Shown: piece by piece, positions 12,741-21,491 of the stretch
Numbering within the stretch: the first letter of the stretch is position 1
How the letters are laid out: each line of letters begins with the position of its first letter
Assembly: GCA_028382005.1 (NCBI GenBank)
Contig: JAOESH010000011.1
Span: 1 to 56,481, forward strand
Direction of reading: 5' to 3'
DNA length: 56,481 bases
Origin: Pseudomonadota bacterium
Lineage (GTDB): Bacteria; Pseudomonadota; Alphaproteobacteria; Puniceispirillales; Marisalimonadaceae
The notes under the pieces: model-generated
The model's database searches: none
Told to the model about the DNA's origin: nothing
Seen by the model: the letters and a program-made list of their open reading frames with translations, nothing else
Made by a program: the position numbers and the translations under genes

Positions 12741-13097
12741 ATGAAGACTAGAAATAGAAAAATTTTTATTAATCACTTAGAATTAATGGCATCTATTGGT
12801 GTCTATGAACCAGAAAAAAAAAATAAGCAAAAAATTACTATTAATATAGAAATACTTTTGACTAATGACTCAGAGCCAAAAGGTGATAACTTACAAGAAA
12901 CACAAGATTATAGTCAGTTTAGAAAACTTACAAAGGATATTGTTGATAGCCAACATTTTGAATTACTTGAGATATTAACTAATAAAGTTCATTCAAGTAT
13001 TAACAATAATAAATTTGTCTTTGGTTCAAAGGTTAATATTTGTAAACCAAATATTTTTGATGATTGCGAAGTAGCTTACGAGCTGTCAAATATTTAA
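12741..13097 (+). CDS. folB: Dihydroneopterin aldolase / epimerase family (FolB/FolX)
   Basis: A 118-residue tunnelling-fold enzyme. FolB cleaves dihydroneopterin to hydroxymethyl-dihydropterin and FolX epimerises the triphosphate; both share this fold and cannot be separated by eye here. Recognisable parts are FINHLELMASIGVYEPEK with the usual IGVYxxE, then KQKITINIEI, and near the end KVNICKP with the conserved lysine-proline. The frame opens earlier, at 12678, inside the SDR gene. The ATG at 12741 fits the family start and follows AGGAT, so it is chosen. It forms a pair with the pteridine reductase upstream. Its stop overlaps the stop of gloB by four bases. Confidence 0.85.
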   Translation: MKTRNRKIFINHLELMASIGVYEPEKKNKQKITINIEILLTNDSEPKGDNLQETQDYSQFRKLTKDIVDSQHFELLEILTNKVHSSINNNKFVFGSKVNICKPNIFDDCEVAYELSNI

Positions 13098-13858
13098 AAG
13101 TTGTCCTTCTGCAATCGAATTTCTTTGAATGATTCAGAAACACTAGTTGTATTTAATCCAATTGAGTTAGTAAAGACTTTGTCGTCAACTCTCAAAAATG
13201 GGTTAATTTTTTTCTCTTTTCCTAAGTTAAAAGGAATAGTGGGCTCTAAATTAGCTCTCTTTGTTTTTATTTCAGAAAAAGCTATTTTTAATAATTCATT
13301 ATTAGGATCAAGGTGATTTGAAAATTTAGCATTAGATGCTGTGTATTCATGCCCGCAATAAGTAAGTGTATTATCAGGTAAAGTTTTAAGTTTTGATAAA
13401 CTAGACCACATTTGTTCCATTGTTCCTTCAAAGACACGTCCACATCCTAAGTAGAAAAGAGTATCTCCTGAAAAAAGCTTATTTTCTTCTGGCATGTAAA
13501 AACACACATGACCTATTGTATGCCCAGGAGTATGAATTACCCTTGTTTCTATTCCTGAGATGGAAATTATATCATTATCTGAAACAAAAATGTCTACATT
13601 AGAAATTCGTTCCTTTTCGTATATAGGAGCAATTAGTTTTGATCCATAAATATCTCTAAGTTTTGCATTCCCACCAGTATGATCATAGTGGTGGTGTGTG
13701 TTGACTATTTCATCTAAATGCCAACCTTTTTGATTTAAAATTTTTTCTACAGGTTCTGCTTCTCCTGGATCAATTACAGATGTAATATTTTTTTCTGTGT
13801 TTCTTAGTAAATATATATAATTATCAGACAAAGCACTTATAATATTTATTTCAATCAT
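13094..13858 (-). CDS. gloB: Hydroxyacylglutathione hydrolase (glyoxalase II)
   Basis: Glyoxalase II hydrolyses S-lactoylglutathione to lactate and glutathione, ending methylglyoxal detoxification. The 254-residue metallo-beta-lactamase-fold protein has the dinuclear metal motif THHHYDH at about residues 55-61, a further metal histidine in HTPGHTIGHV, the bridging aspartate in LFSGDTLFYLGCGR and the last histidine in YCGHEYT. Length matches the family. Its stop overlaps that of folB, with no terminator between them. Confidence 0.96.
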   Translation of the reverse strand: MIEINIISALSDNYIYLLRNTEKNITSVIDPGEAEPVEKILNQKGWHLDEIVNTHHHYDHTGGNAKLRDIYGSKLIAPIYEKERISNVDIFVSDNDIISISGIETRVIHTPGHTIGHVCFYMPEENKLFSGDTLFYLGCGRVFEGTMEQMWSSLSKLKTLPDNTLTYCGHEYTASNAKFSNHLDPNNELLKIAFSEIKTKRANLEPTIPFNLGKEKKINPFLRVDDKVFTNSIGLNTTSVSESFKEIRLQKDNF

Positions 13859-13989
13859 GTTTATTCCTTTAAACTGTAAAAATTGCTAAATAATAAATAT
13901 TAAAATAAAACATTTATTGAAGAAATTTAATCAAAAAGTTTATTTTATTAAATTTAAGTATATATATTATTATATTGTAAAGGTTTGGC

Positions 13990-14520
13990 ATGGATAATAC
14001 AGATTTAGAAATACTACGTAGTAAAATTGATGAAATTGATACTAACTTATGTCAATTGATAAAAGAAAGGCAATCTCTAGCATCAAAAATCATGAACGCA
14101 AAGAAAGGTAATTTCCCTTTTGATCCTAACAGAGAAGAAAAATTAATTAAAAAATTAGTTACTTCTGGGCTAGATAAATTTTTAGTTGAAAAGGTCTGGC
14201 GTCAAATTATTTCAGCAAACTTGTCTTTACAAAAAGTATTAAAAATTGGCGTTGCAGGAAATGACGATGAAATTAAGTCAGTCTATTCAGCACATTTTGG
14301 AAACTATTTTAACACCACTTATTTTTTAAGTGTTGTAAGTTTGTTAGCCTCTTTAGAAAAAAAAGATATAGAGATAGGTTTTGTAGATAGTGAAAGTTTA
14401 ATTAAACTAAAAAATCACACTGATATTAAAGTTAACTTTCAAATTATAGCTGATGTTCCCCTTTATAAAACTTCAAATCAAAAAAATTATAATATAATTA
14501 AGCTAAAAAACGATAAATAA
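13990..14520 (+). CDS. Chorismate mutase (AroQ type) with short C-terminal region
   Basis: Converts chorismate to prephenate for tyrosine and phenylalanine synthesis. The N-terminal 80 or so residues are an AroQ helical domain: LRSKIDEIDTNLCQLIKERQ, then SKIMNAKKGNFPFDPNREE and VWRQIISANLSLQ. Residues 83-176 form a second region beginning KIGVAGNDDEIKSVYSAHFG. From memory it resembles the C-terminal part of longer alphaproteobacterial chorismate mutases of about 280 residues, here shortened. It is not a recognisable prephenate dehydratase domain. hisC and tyrA follow closely, forming an operon. Confidence 0.85.
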   Translation: MDNTDLEILRSKIDEIDTNLCQLIKERQSLASKIMNAKKGNFPFDPNREEKLIKKLVTSGLDKFLVEKVWRQIISANLSLQKVLKIGVAGNDDEIKSVYSAHFGNYFNTTYFLSVVSLLASLEKKDIEIGFVDSESLIKLKNHTDIKVNFQIIADVPLYKTSNQKNYNIIKLKNDK

Positions 14521-14531
14521 TAGGATATTTA

Positions 14532-15623
14532 ATGATGGGTATTTCAGTTAAAGGTAGTATTGAAAAACTAGAAACTTATAAACCAAATTTTGGTAAAAGT
14601 AATCTTGATAATTTAATAAGATTATCTGCAAATGAAGGAGCCTTAGGAACATCTTTAAATGCTATTAAAGCTCTAAAATCTTTTTCTACAAATTTACATA
14701 GATACCCACCACAAGTTAGCGAAGATTTAATTAATGCTATCGCAAAAAGGTATTTACTTAAGAAGGCTAGAATTATCTTAGGCAATGGTTCAGATGAATT
14801 AATATCTATTATTGCACAGGCTTTTTTGGATACTAAAGATGAAGCCATATATACTGAATATGGTTTTTTACAATTTCCCCAAGCAATATCAATAGCAGGT
14901 GCAAAAGGAATAATTGCAAAAGATAATGATTTAACAGCAAACGTAGATAATATCTTATCAAAAGTTAATGAAAGAACCAAAGTTATATTCTTGGCTAATG
15001 CAAATAATCCTACAGGCACATTTATATCTAAAGATGAAGTAATAAGATTACATAGTTCTATTTCATCAAATATATTGTTAGTATATGATGCAGCCTATTC
15101 TGAGTTTATTAATCATGATGAATACATAGATGGTAGCAGTTTAGTCGAAAAATATGATAATGTAATTATGTTGAGAACTTTTTCTAAATTACACGGATTA
15201 GCATCTTTACGTTTAGGTTGGGGGTATTGCTCTCAATATATTTTAGATAACCTTATGAAAGTAAGAGGTCCATTTAGCGTAAATACTGCTGCAATGGTAG
15301 CCGGTATAGCTGCAGTAGAAGACATTGATTTTCAAAAAAAATCTGTGGCACATAACTCTAAGTGGATGGGCTGGTTAGAAAGACAATTAAAACTATTAAA
15401 TTTAAGTTTTCAAAAATCTTTAACAAACTTTTTATTAATAAAGTTTCCTAATCAAAAAAAATATAATGCTCAAAATGCTGAAAAATTTTTAGCAAACAAA
15501 GGTATTTTAGTTCGAGGAATGTCTGTTTATAAATTACAAAACTATTTACGGGTATCAATTGGAACTGCGAAAGAAAATACTACATTAATAAATGAATTGA
15601 AAATATTTTTAGAAAATAAATAA
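14532..15623 (+). CDS. hisC: Histidinol-phosphate / aromatic aminotransferase HisC
   Basis: A PLP aminotransferase of the HisC family (363 residues). HisC transaminates imidazole-acetol phosphate, and many alphaproteobacterial copies next to tyrA also act on aromatic keto acids. Seen are LSANEGALG, RYPPQ, GNGSDELI, NANNPTGTF, the tyrosine in VYDAAYSEF, the PLP lysine in TFSKLHGLASLRLGW, and the C-terminal YLRVSIGT with the substrate arginine. The ATG follows AGGAT. Its stop overlaps the tyrA start by one base (TAATG). Position between chorismate mutase and tyrA favours a role in aromatic amino acid synthesis as well as, or instead of, histidine. Confidence 0.93.
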   Translation: MMGISVKGSIEKLETYKPNFGKSNLDNLIRLSANEGALGTSLNAIKALKSFSTNLHRYPPQVSEDLINAIAKRYLLKKARIILGNGSDELISIIAQAFLDTKDEAIYTEYGFLQFPQAISIAGAKGIIAKDNDLTANVDNILSKVNERTKVIFLANANNPTGTFISKDEVIRLHSSISSNILLVYDAAYSEFINHDEYIDGSSLVEKYDNVIMLRTFSKLHGLASLRLGWGYCSQYILDNLMKVRGPFSVNTAAMVAGIAAVEDIDFQKKSVAHNSKWMGWLERQLKLLNLSFQKSLTNFLLIKFPNQKKYNAQNAEKFLANKGILVRGMSVYKLQNYLRVSIGTAKENTTLINELKIFLENK

Positions 15624-16504
15624 TGACCATAATTTTTAATAAAATTTCTGTAATTGGTCTAGGTTTAATAGGTACTTCTATTTTACATGCAATAAAGGCT
15701 AAAGAAGATAAAAAGATAATAACTTATGCATATGACATTAATCCTGAACATAGGTCAATAGTTTCTGAAATGAAGATAGCAACTTATGTTTGTGAAGATA
15801 TTAAAGAAGCAATTAAAGCCTCTGATTTAATAATTCTCGCTATCCCTGTTGGTGCCATGAAATCTGTTGCAGATTTAATTTCGCCTCATTTAAAACCAGA
15901 AGCTTTAGTTACAGATACTGGCTCAACAAAGTTATCAGTAATTAGAGATGTGAAGTCCTCTATTCCAAATAATAACTACTTTATCCCTTCGCATCCATTA
16001 GCGGGCACCGAATATTCTGGACCAAAATCTGGTTTTAGTACATTGTTTGAAAACCGTTATTGGTTGATCATTTGTGATATAGAAACCAAACAGACCAAAG
16101 AATTATCAAAATTTTTTAATAGATTAGGATCAATTGTAGAAATAGTTAACGTAGATTATCATGATAGAATTCTTGCTATTACATCTCATCTGCCACACTT
16201 GATCGCGTATACTATTGTTGGTACAGCTTCAGATTTAGAGGCTGATTTAAAAAATGATGTAATAAAATATTCTGCCTCAGGTTTTAGAGATTTTACTCGT
16301 ATTGCTTCTTCAGACCCAATAATGTGGAGAGATATTTTTCTTAGTAATTCAGAAGCTGTTTTAGAGATGCTTCAAAGGTTTAATGAAGACCTTTCAGATT
16401 TACAAAGAGCTATTAGGAAAAAAGATGGTAAAAAATTATATTCTTTTTTTTCAAGAACTAAGTCTATCAGAGAAAAAATAATTGATGCTGGACAAAGTGA
16501 ATAA
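15623..16504 (+). CDS. tyrA: Prephenate/arogenate dehydrogenase
   Basis: Oxidatively decarboxylates prephenate or arogenate towards tyrosine. The 293-residue protein has the NAD site VIGLGLIGTSILHAI, the IPVGAMKSVADLISPHLK region, SHPLAGTEYSGPKSG with the catalytic-site histidine, and TSHLPHLIAYTIV, another family hallmark. It overlaps the hisC stop by one base and ends the chorismate mutase-hisC-tyrA operon. No ACT domain is present at the C-terminus, so feedback by tyrosine is not evident in this protein. Confidence 0.95.
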   Translation: MTIIFNKISVIGLGLIGTSILHAIKAKEDKKIITYAYDINPEHRSIVSEMKIATYVCEDIKEAIKASDLIILAIPVGAMKSVADLISPHLKPEALVTDTGSTKLSVIRDVKSSIPNNNYFIPSHPLAGTEYSGPKSGFSTLFENRYWLIICDIETKQTKELSKFFNRLGSIVEIVNVDYHDRILAITSHLPHLIAYTIVGTASDLEADLKNDVIKYSASGFRDFTRIASSDPIMWRDIFLSNSEAVLEMLQRFNEDLSDLQRAIRKKDGKKLYSFFSRTKSIREKIIDAGQSE

Positions 16505-16509
16505 AAGTA

Positions 16510-17124
16510 TCAAATATTAAAGATTTTAATTCTTAAGCTTGCAATAAGAAATTTTGAATACTCAATAAAAACTAATAAAAAAGTTTCTGAAGAGCTTAAC
16601 CATTTAGAAATATTATGATTCTTAGGCATTATAGGGTAAGTGAAAATTTGAAGATTTGGCATTTTATTTTTAAATTCTAAAATAGCTCTTGGCATATGAT
16701 AATTGCTAGTGATAAGAATAATTTTATTAATATTATTTAATTTAACCCATTTATAGGTTTCAGAAGCATTTGAATAAGTATCCGTTGATATACTTTCGAG
16801 CTCAATGCAGCATTCAAGTAATTTTAAATTAAAGTTTGAAGTAAGCATCTTTTTTAAACTTATTTTTGTAAAGCCTTTACCTGTTCCACTAATAAGAATT
16901 TTCGAATTAGCTTTAGTATATCTTTCAATATTATTAATAATTTTTAGCCCGTCTTTAATTCTATTAGAGCCTCCTGTCAAAATTACAATATTTGAATTTA
17001 AAGTATTAGAATATTTTTTTAAGGATAATATTTTTTCTTTAAAATGAAACAAACCTAAAAAAAAATAACTTAATATTAAAATAAAAATTATAAAAAAAAA
17101 TATTTTATATATGAATTTTGTCAT
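16510..17124 (-). CDS. YdcF/ElyC-like DUF218 membrane protein
   Basis: A DUF218-family protein, 204 residues from the ATG at 17124. The frame opens earlier, at 17223, but the extra residues are not family-like and would run into the divergent gene. A single membrane helix occupies about residues 5-30 (KIFFFIIFILILSYFFL). The DUF218 core follows with VILTGGSNRIKDG, KILISGTGKG, ISTDTYSNASE and LITSNYHMPRAI. Relatives such as ElyC and SanA act in envelope or peptidoglycan precursor homeostasis. The active core should face the periplasm. Function here is not known. It converges with tyrA across a five-base gap. Confidence 0.85.
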   Translation of the reverse strand: MTKFIYKIFFFIIFILILSYFFLGLFHFKEKILSLKKYSNTLNSNIVILTGGSNRIKDGLKIINNIERYTKANSKILISGTGKGFTKISLKKMLTSNFNLKLLECCIELESISTDTYSNASETYKWVKLNNINKIILITSNYHMPRAILEFKNKMPNLQIFTYPIMPKNHNISKWLSSSETFLLVFIEYSKFLIASLRIKIFNI

Positions 17125-17224
17125 ATTAACTTTCACAGTTCTTTTACTTAAACATGTTGGCAAAAAAATGTATGTTAGTATACAATAATTGATAATTTCT
17201 ATGAATGTTAAGGAATTTTGCATT

Positions 17225-18103
17225 ATGTATAAAACATGTAAATCATGTGGAACAAAATTTGATTTGGATGAGAGTATTCTTACTAATAATATACTTTGGT
17301 TAAAATGTAGTGTTTGTAACGAAAAATGGAGTTTATCTAATAATCAGACTAAATATAAAGATAAAAAAAACTCAACCGAAGATGATAAACTTGCACTTTT
17401 AGAAAATAATTTTATAAATGAAACAGAAAAAGTTAAAAGTGAATTAGCTTCAATAAAATCTGTTGTTGAACATCAAACCAAAAGATTGTCAAAAAAAAAT
17501 AACCCAATATTAGATATAAAAAATAAATCTGTTGCAGAAATTTCTTCAGAATTATCTGAGTCTAAGTTTAAATCTCAAAATATAATCCAAGAAAAAAAAA
17601 CAGATAAGATTAATAAAAAAAATAAAAACGGTCAGAAAAAAATCAACTTTCTTCCTATTATGCTATTTTGTTTTATTTTATTTTCTTCTTCATTATTGTT
17701 TTTTCGTTCTGCTTTATTTGCATACAGTTATTTATATTTTCCCAAACAAACAGAAAAGTATGCAGTAAAAGTCAATGATATTTTAAATATTGTTCAACTA
17801 CCTATTTTAGCAGAATTAGGGTATATTAAAATGATAGATTTTGTTGCCACAGTTAAGCAAAATAATATTAAATTTGCTGGTACAATTAAAAACGATTCTT
17901 CAAGACCTATTTTAACACCAAGAATAAAAATCTTGGCCATAAGAGAAGATAGAAAGATCTTAATGGAGCAAATTATAGTTATCAATAATAAGATAATAAT
18001 GCCCTTATCAGTTATTGAATTTAAACAATTTACTAAAATTAAATTTAAAGAAGACAATATAAGTGTAAAAGCAACAATATTAAAGAAAATGTTTTCAAAT
18101 TAA
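17225..18103 (+). CDS. MJ0042-type zinc-ribbon, single-pass membrane protein (DUF3426-like)
   Basis: A 292-residue protein with an N-terminal zinc ribbon, CKSCGTKF and LKCSVCNEKW, in the MJ0042 pattern. A charged, lysine-rich linker with likely coiled-coil stretch follows, then one membrane helix at about residues 141-170 (FLPIMLFCFILFSSSLLFF) and a C-terminal domain resembling the extracytoplasmic DUF3426 region (NIKFAGTIKNDSSRPI). The frame could open at 17189, but MYKTCKSCG at 17225 is the family start. Similar proteins are common near lysA and argH in alphaproteobacteria; their role is not established. Its stop overlaps the lysA stop by four bases. Confidence 0.85.
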   Translation: MYKTCKSCGTKFDLDESILTNNILWLKCSVCNEKWSLSNNQTKYKDKKNSTEDDKLALLENNFINETEKVKSELASIKSVVEHQTKRLSKKNNPILDIKNKSVAEISSELSESKFKSQNIIQEKKTDKINKKNKNGQKKINFLPIMLFCFILFSSSLLFFRSALFAYSYLYFPKQTEKYAVKVNDILNIVQLPILAELGYIKMIDFVATVKQNNIKFAGTIKNDSSRPILTPRIKILAIREDRKILMEQIIVINNKIIMPLSVIEFKQFTKIKFKEDNISVKATILKKMFSN

Positions 18104-19362
18104 TCATATTTTATGACTTTTTCTTTTAAAATTAAATCTCTTATGGTTTCAGGTTCTCTAATTAAGTAATCTTTGTTTTCATATATAATAATTTCTTTAG
18201 CATCCGGTCTTGTGTTGTAATTAGATCTCATTACAGATGAATATGCTCCTGTAGTTCTAATTGCTAAAAGCTCATCGTTTTCTACTTTGTTAATTTTTCT
18301 ATCTAAGGCGATGTAATCACCAGTTTCACAAATTGGCCCCACAACATCTGTGAGAATTTTAGATCTATTCGTTTTATTAATAGGTTCAATATTATGAAAT
18401 GCTTCATATAAAGTTGGTCTGATTAAATTATTCATAGCGGCATCAACAATTATGAAGTTTTTATCTTTAGTCTTCTTATTTCTTATTACTTTAGTAATTA
18501 ATATACCGGCTTCAGCAATGAGACTTCTTCCTGGCTCAAAATTTAGTTTATAGTCAGTATTTGTAAATAAATCTGAAATAATACTTTTATATTTAGAAAA
18601 ATTAGGAGCTTTATTATTATCATAATGTATTCCAATCCCTCCACCAAGATCTAAAGTTGGAACATTATAACCACTATTTACTAATTCATCTGCCAAATTT
18701 TTAAGATTTAAATATGCTTGATAAAAAAAATTAAAATCAAATATTTGTGAACCAATATGAACAGCCAGACCTACAGGATTTATATAATCTAATTCATGTA
18801 ATTTTTTATAAATCGAATTCACGTTTTTAAAATCGATCCCAAACTTTGTCTCTTTTTCACCAGTAGATATTTTTTTATGTGTATTTGGGGCAATATTAGG
18901 ATTTACACGTAAACATACATTTGCAGTCATTTTTAGTTTAGAAGAAACTTTATATATGTCTTCTAACTCTTCTTGTGATTCAATATTAAATTGAAGAATT
19001 TTGTTTTTTAAAGCTACTTCAATTTCGGAGTTTTTTTTACCAACTCCAGAAAATATAATTTTTTGTGGAGACATTCCAGCAGCAATACATTTTTCAAATT
19101 CACCAATTGATACAATATCTGCCCCGCACCCTAATTTTGTAAAATAACTTACTATAGCAAGAGAATCATTTGCTTTGACTGCATAATGAATATTTCCCTT
19201 AACGTTAGCCACAGTGTCTAAAAAGACATTGTAACGTTCTTTCATTAATCCACTGTCATAAACAAATAGAGGGGTACCATATTTTTTAGCTAAATCACTA
19301 ACCAGTATACCTTGGACGCAAAGTTCTTCATTATTATTTCTATAAAAACCTGATGAGTGCAT
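18100..19362 (-). CDS. lysA: Diaminopimelate decarboxylase
   Basis: Catalyses the last step of lysine synthesis, meso-diaminopimelate to L-lysine. The 420-residue PLP enzyme has the PLP lysine in HYAVKAND at about residue 63, the phosphate-binding LDLGGGIGIHYD, NFEPGRSLIAEAG, and the active-site cysteine in DVVGPICETGDY. The C-terminal tyrosine region is TTGAYSSVMRSNYNTRP. It lies downstream of argH and the small lipoprotein gene on the same strand. Confidence 0.97.
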   Translation of the reverse strand: MHSSGFYRNNNEELCVQGILVSDLAKKYGTPLFVYDSGLMKERYNVFLDTVANVKGNIHYAVKANDSLAIVSYFTKLGCGADIVSIGEFEKCIAAGMSPQKIIFSGVGKKNSEIEVALKNKILQFNIESQEELEDIYKVSSKLKMTANVCLRVNPNIAPNTHKKISTGEKETKFGIDFKNVNSIYKKLHELDYINPVGLAVHIGSQIFDFNFFYQAYLNLKNLADELVNSGYNVPTLDLGGGIGIHYDNNKAPNFSKYKSIISDLFTNTDYKLNFEPGRSLIAEAGILITKVIRNKKTKDKNFIIVDAAMNNLIRPTLYEAFHNIEPINKTNRSKILTDVVGPICETGDYIALDRKINKVENDELLAIRTTGAYSSVMRSNYNTRPDAKEIIIYENKDYLIREPETIRDLILKEKVIKYD

Positions 19363-19370
19363 AACTATAT

Positions 19371-19484
19371 CTAATTCTTAATAATAATTTCAGAAGGTTT
19401 TACGGGATCGTCTTTTCTTCCACAAGCATATAAAAACATTGAAGAAAATAAGAAGGTAATCAAAATTATTATTTTGTAGTTCAT
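19371..19484 (-). CDS. lptM: LptM (YifL)-like small outer-membrane lipoprotein
   Basis: A 37-residue reading frame between argH and lysA. The sequence begins MNYKIIIL, has a hydrophobic signal segment and a lipobox LYACG with the cysteine at residue 21, followed by RKDDPVKP. This short signal plus lipidated cysteine plus proline-rich tail is the pattern of LptM/YifL, a partner of the LptD/E lipopolysaccharide translocon. LptM-like genes between argH and lysA are usual in alphaproteobacteria. A second ATG at 19490 overlaps the argH stop and would add two residues. AAGGA from the end of argH provides the ribosome site. Confidence 0.85.
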   Translation of the reverse strand: MNYKIIILITFLFSSMFLYACGRKDDPVKPSEIIIKN

Positions 19485-19489
19485 ATGCA

Positions 19490-20902
19490 TTAATCCTTTA
19501 AAAACCTTTGTTTAGCTTCTTTGGCAGCTTTTAGCACGTTTTTTGGTGCTGTGCCACCGTATGAATTTCTACTAGAAACGGAGTTTTGTATTTTTAAAAT
19601 CTCTAAAATTTTATAATCCGCTGCAGGAATAATTTTTTGTATATCTTTTAGTGATAAACTTTCTAAAGTGCAATTTTCCTCCTCAGCTAACAAAATTATT
19701 TTACCAGTTAGATGATGTGCATCCCTAAACGGTATTTCTAAATTTATTACTAAATAGTCTGCTAAATCAGTCGCGGTTGGAAAACCTTTTTGAAGAGCAT
19801 CAATCATATTATTAGAAATAGGTTCTAAGCCTTTAATCATGCCTTCCATATTCATAATACACATTTCTATAGTATCAGCTGTATCAAAAATTGGTTCTTT
19901 ATCCTCTTGCATATCTTTTCCATATGTCATTGGAAGACTTTTAAGTACTGTCATTAAGCTTAGTAAATTCCCAAATATTCTTCCTGGTTTAGCTCTGATT
20001 AACTCAGCTGCATCAGGATTTCTTTTTTGAGGCATAATACTTGAACCTGTTGTATAACTCTCTGGTAATTTAACAAAGTTAAATCTATCAGATGACCATA
20101 TAACTAGTTCTTCAGCTAATCTAGATAAATGAATTGCAATTAGAGAAGAAACTGACATAAATTCAACTGCAAAATCTCGGTCAGAAACCGCGTCCATAGA
20201 ATTTTTAGTGGGTTTATCAAATCCAAGTTTATGTGAAACAAAATCGCGATCGATTGGATAACTTGTACCCGCTAAAGCTGCAGAACCAAGAGGTGATTCA
20301 TTCAGTCTCTTTCTACAATCAATCAATCTACTTCTATCCCTACCAATCATTTCAACGTATGCAAGTAAATGATGGCCAAAGGTAACTGGTTGTGCAACTT
20401 GAAGATGGGTATAACCAGGCATTAACATATCATAATAAAGTTCTGATTTTTCGATCAATGTTTTTTGTAGTAATTTTAGATCAAGTTCTATTTGGTCAAT
20501 CCTATTCCTAAGCCATAATTTTATATCTGTAGCCACTTGGTCATTTCTAGACCTTGCAGTATGTAATTTTTTGCCTGCATCTCCAATTAAATCAACTAAT
20601 CTATTTTCTATATTCATATGAATATCTTCTAATTTAATCGAAAAATTAAAGTTATTATTATAAATTTCTGTTTTAATTTTTTTTAAACCTGATTTTATTA
20701 ATTTAAAATCTGTTTCAGAGATAATTTTTTGTTTACAAAGCATTTCTGCATGGACGATTGAACCTTCAATATCTTGATTGTATAGTCTTTTATCAAACTG
20801 AATAGATGAGTTAAACTCTTCCATTAATTCATTGGGAGAGGTTAAAAATCTACCACCCCATATTTTACTATTATTTTGTTTTTCAGAACTGTTTTTTTTC
20901 AT
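19490..20902 (-). CDS. argH: Argininosuccinate lyase
   Basis: Cleaves argininosuccinate to arginine and fumarate. The 470-residue protein belongs to the fumarase/aspartase superfamily: WGGRF at the start, HTARSRNDQVATD, PGYTHLQVAQPVTFGHH, and the flexible catalytic-serine loop GSSIMPQKRNPD. Length is typical. It diverges from the TlpA-like gene across a 55-base gap and heads an argH-lptM-lysA run, linking arginine and lysine synthesis. Confidence 0.98.
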   Translation of the reverse strand: MKKNSSEKQNNSKIWGGRFLTSPNELMEEFNSSIQFDKRLYNQDIEGSIVHAEMLCKQKIISETDFKLIKSGLKKIKTEIYNNNFNFSIKLEDIHMNIENRLVDLIGDAGKKLHTARSRNDQVATDIKLWLRNRIDQIELDLKLLQKTLIEKSELYYDMLMPGYTHLQVAQPVTFGHHLLAYVEMIGRDRSRLIDCRKRLNESPLGSAALAGTSYPIDRDFVSHKLGFDKPTKNSMDAVSDRDFAVEFMSVSSLIAIHLSRLAEELVIWSSDRFNFVKLPESYTTGSSIMPQKRNPDAAELIRAKPGRIFGNLLSLMTVLKSLPMTYGKDMQEDKEPIFDTADTIEMCIMNMEGMIKGLEPISNNMIDALQKGFPTATDLADYLVINLEIPFRDAHHLTGKIILLAEEENCTLESLSLKDIQKIIPAADYKILEILKIQNSVSSRNSYGGTAPKNVLKAAKEAKQRFLKD

Positions 20903-20957
20903 TTTTTAATCTATATTAATTAATTAGCAATTATTGAGGTTTATAGTAGTTTAGAAC

Positions 20958-21491
20958 ATGAATACATTAAAAATTAATAAAAAAATATTATTTTTCTTCT
21001 TCTTAATACTTTTTAGTAACAATACTCTGGCTGCTGATAACTTAAAAAAGCTCAATTTTAGCATACCATTTCCAAATTTAGCAATTTTAAACAGTAAAGA
21101 AAAATCGTTTATTTTGGAGTTTCCAAAAAATACAATGAAGAACGGATATGTTATTAACTTTTGGGCTACTTGGTGTGTTCCATGCAAAAAAGAAATGCCT
21201 GACTTAAGTTTACTTAATTTAAAACTTCAAAAGTACAACATTGAAGTCTTAACTATTTCAATAGATAAAAAAAATATTAGGGACCAGTTAAGTTTTTTGT
21301 TTAACAATGGTGCCTCTGATTTAAATCATTTTTTTGATAAAGATATGAAAATTTTTAAAGCATTAAAATTGAGAGGTATACCCACAACTGTTCTAGTGAA
21401 CAAACAAGGATTGGTTGTATCAAAACATGAAGGTATTTTAAAATGGGGAGAAGCTAAAGTTGTGGATAAGGTTATAAAGTTACTTAATTAA
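20958..21491 (+). CDS. TlpA-like periplasmic thiol:disulfide thioredoxin
   Basis: A 177-residue TlpA/ResA-type thioredoxin. An N-terminal signal segment (KILFFFFLILFSNNTLA) implies export. The thioredoxin active site is WATWCVPCKKEMPDL with cysteines at about 73 and 76, and the cis-proline is in LRGIPTTVLVNKQG. Such proteins reduce periplasmic disulfides, often in cytochrome maturation. Divergent position next to argH is common in alphaproteobacteria. Its 3' end overlaps the converging etfA by 12 bases. Confidence 0.9.
   Translation: MNTLKINKKILFFFFLILFSNNTLAADNLKKLNFSIPFPNLAILNSKEKSFILEFPKNTMKNGYVINFWATWCVPCKKEMPDLSLLNLKLQKYNIEVLTISIDKKNIRDQLSFLFNNGASDLNHFFDKDMKIFKALKLRGIPTTVLVNKQGLVVSKHEGILKWGEAKVVDKVIKLLN

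Noticed and set aside
13859-13989. AT-rich gap between gloB and chorismate mutase as a possible RNA gene
   Set aside because: No tRNA-like arms, stable stem or riboswitch core seen; probably a divergent promoter region.
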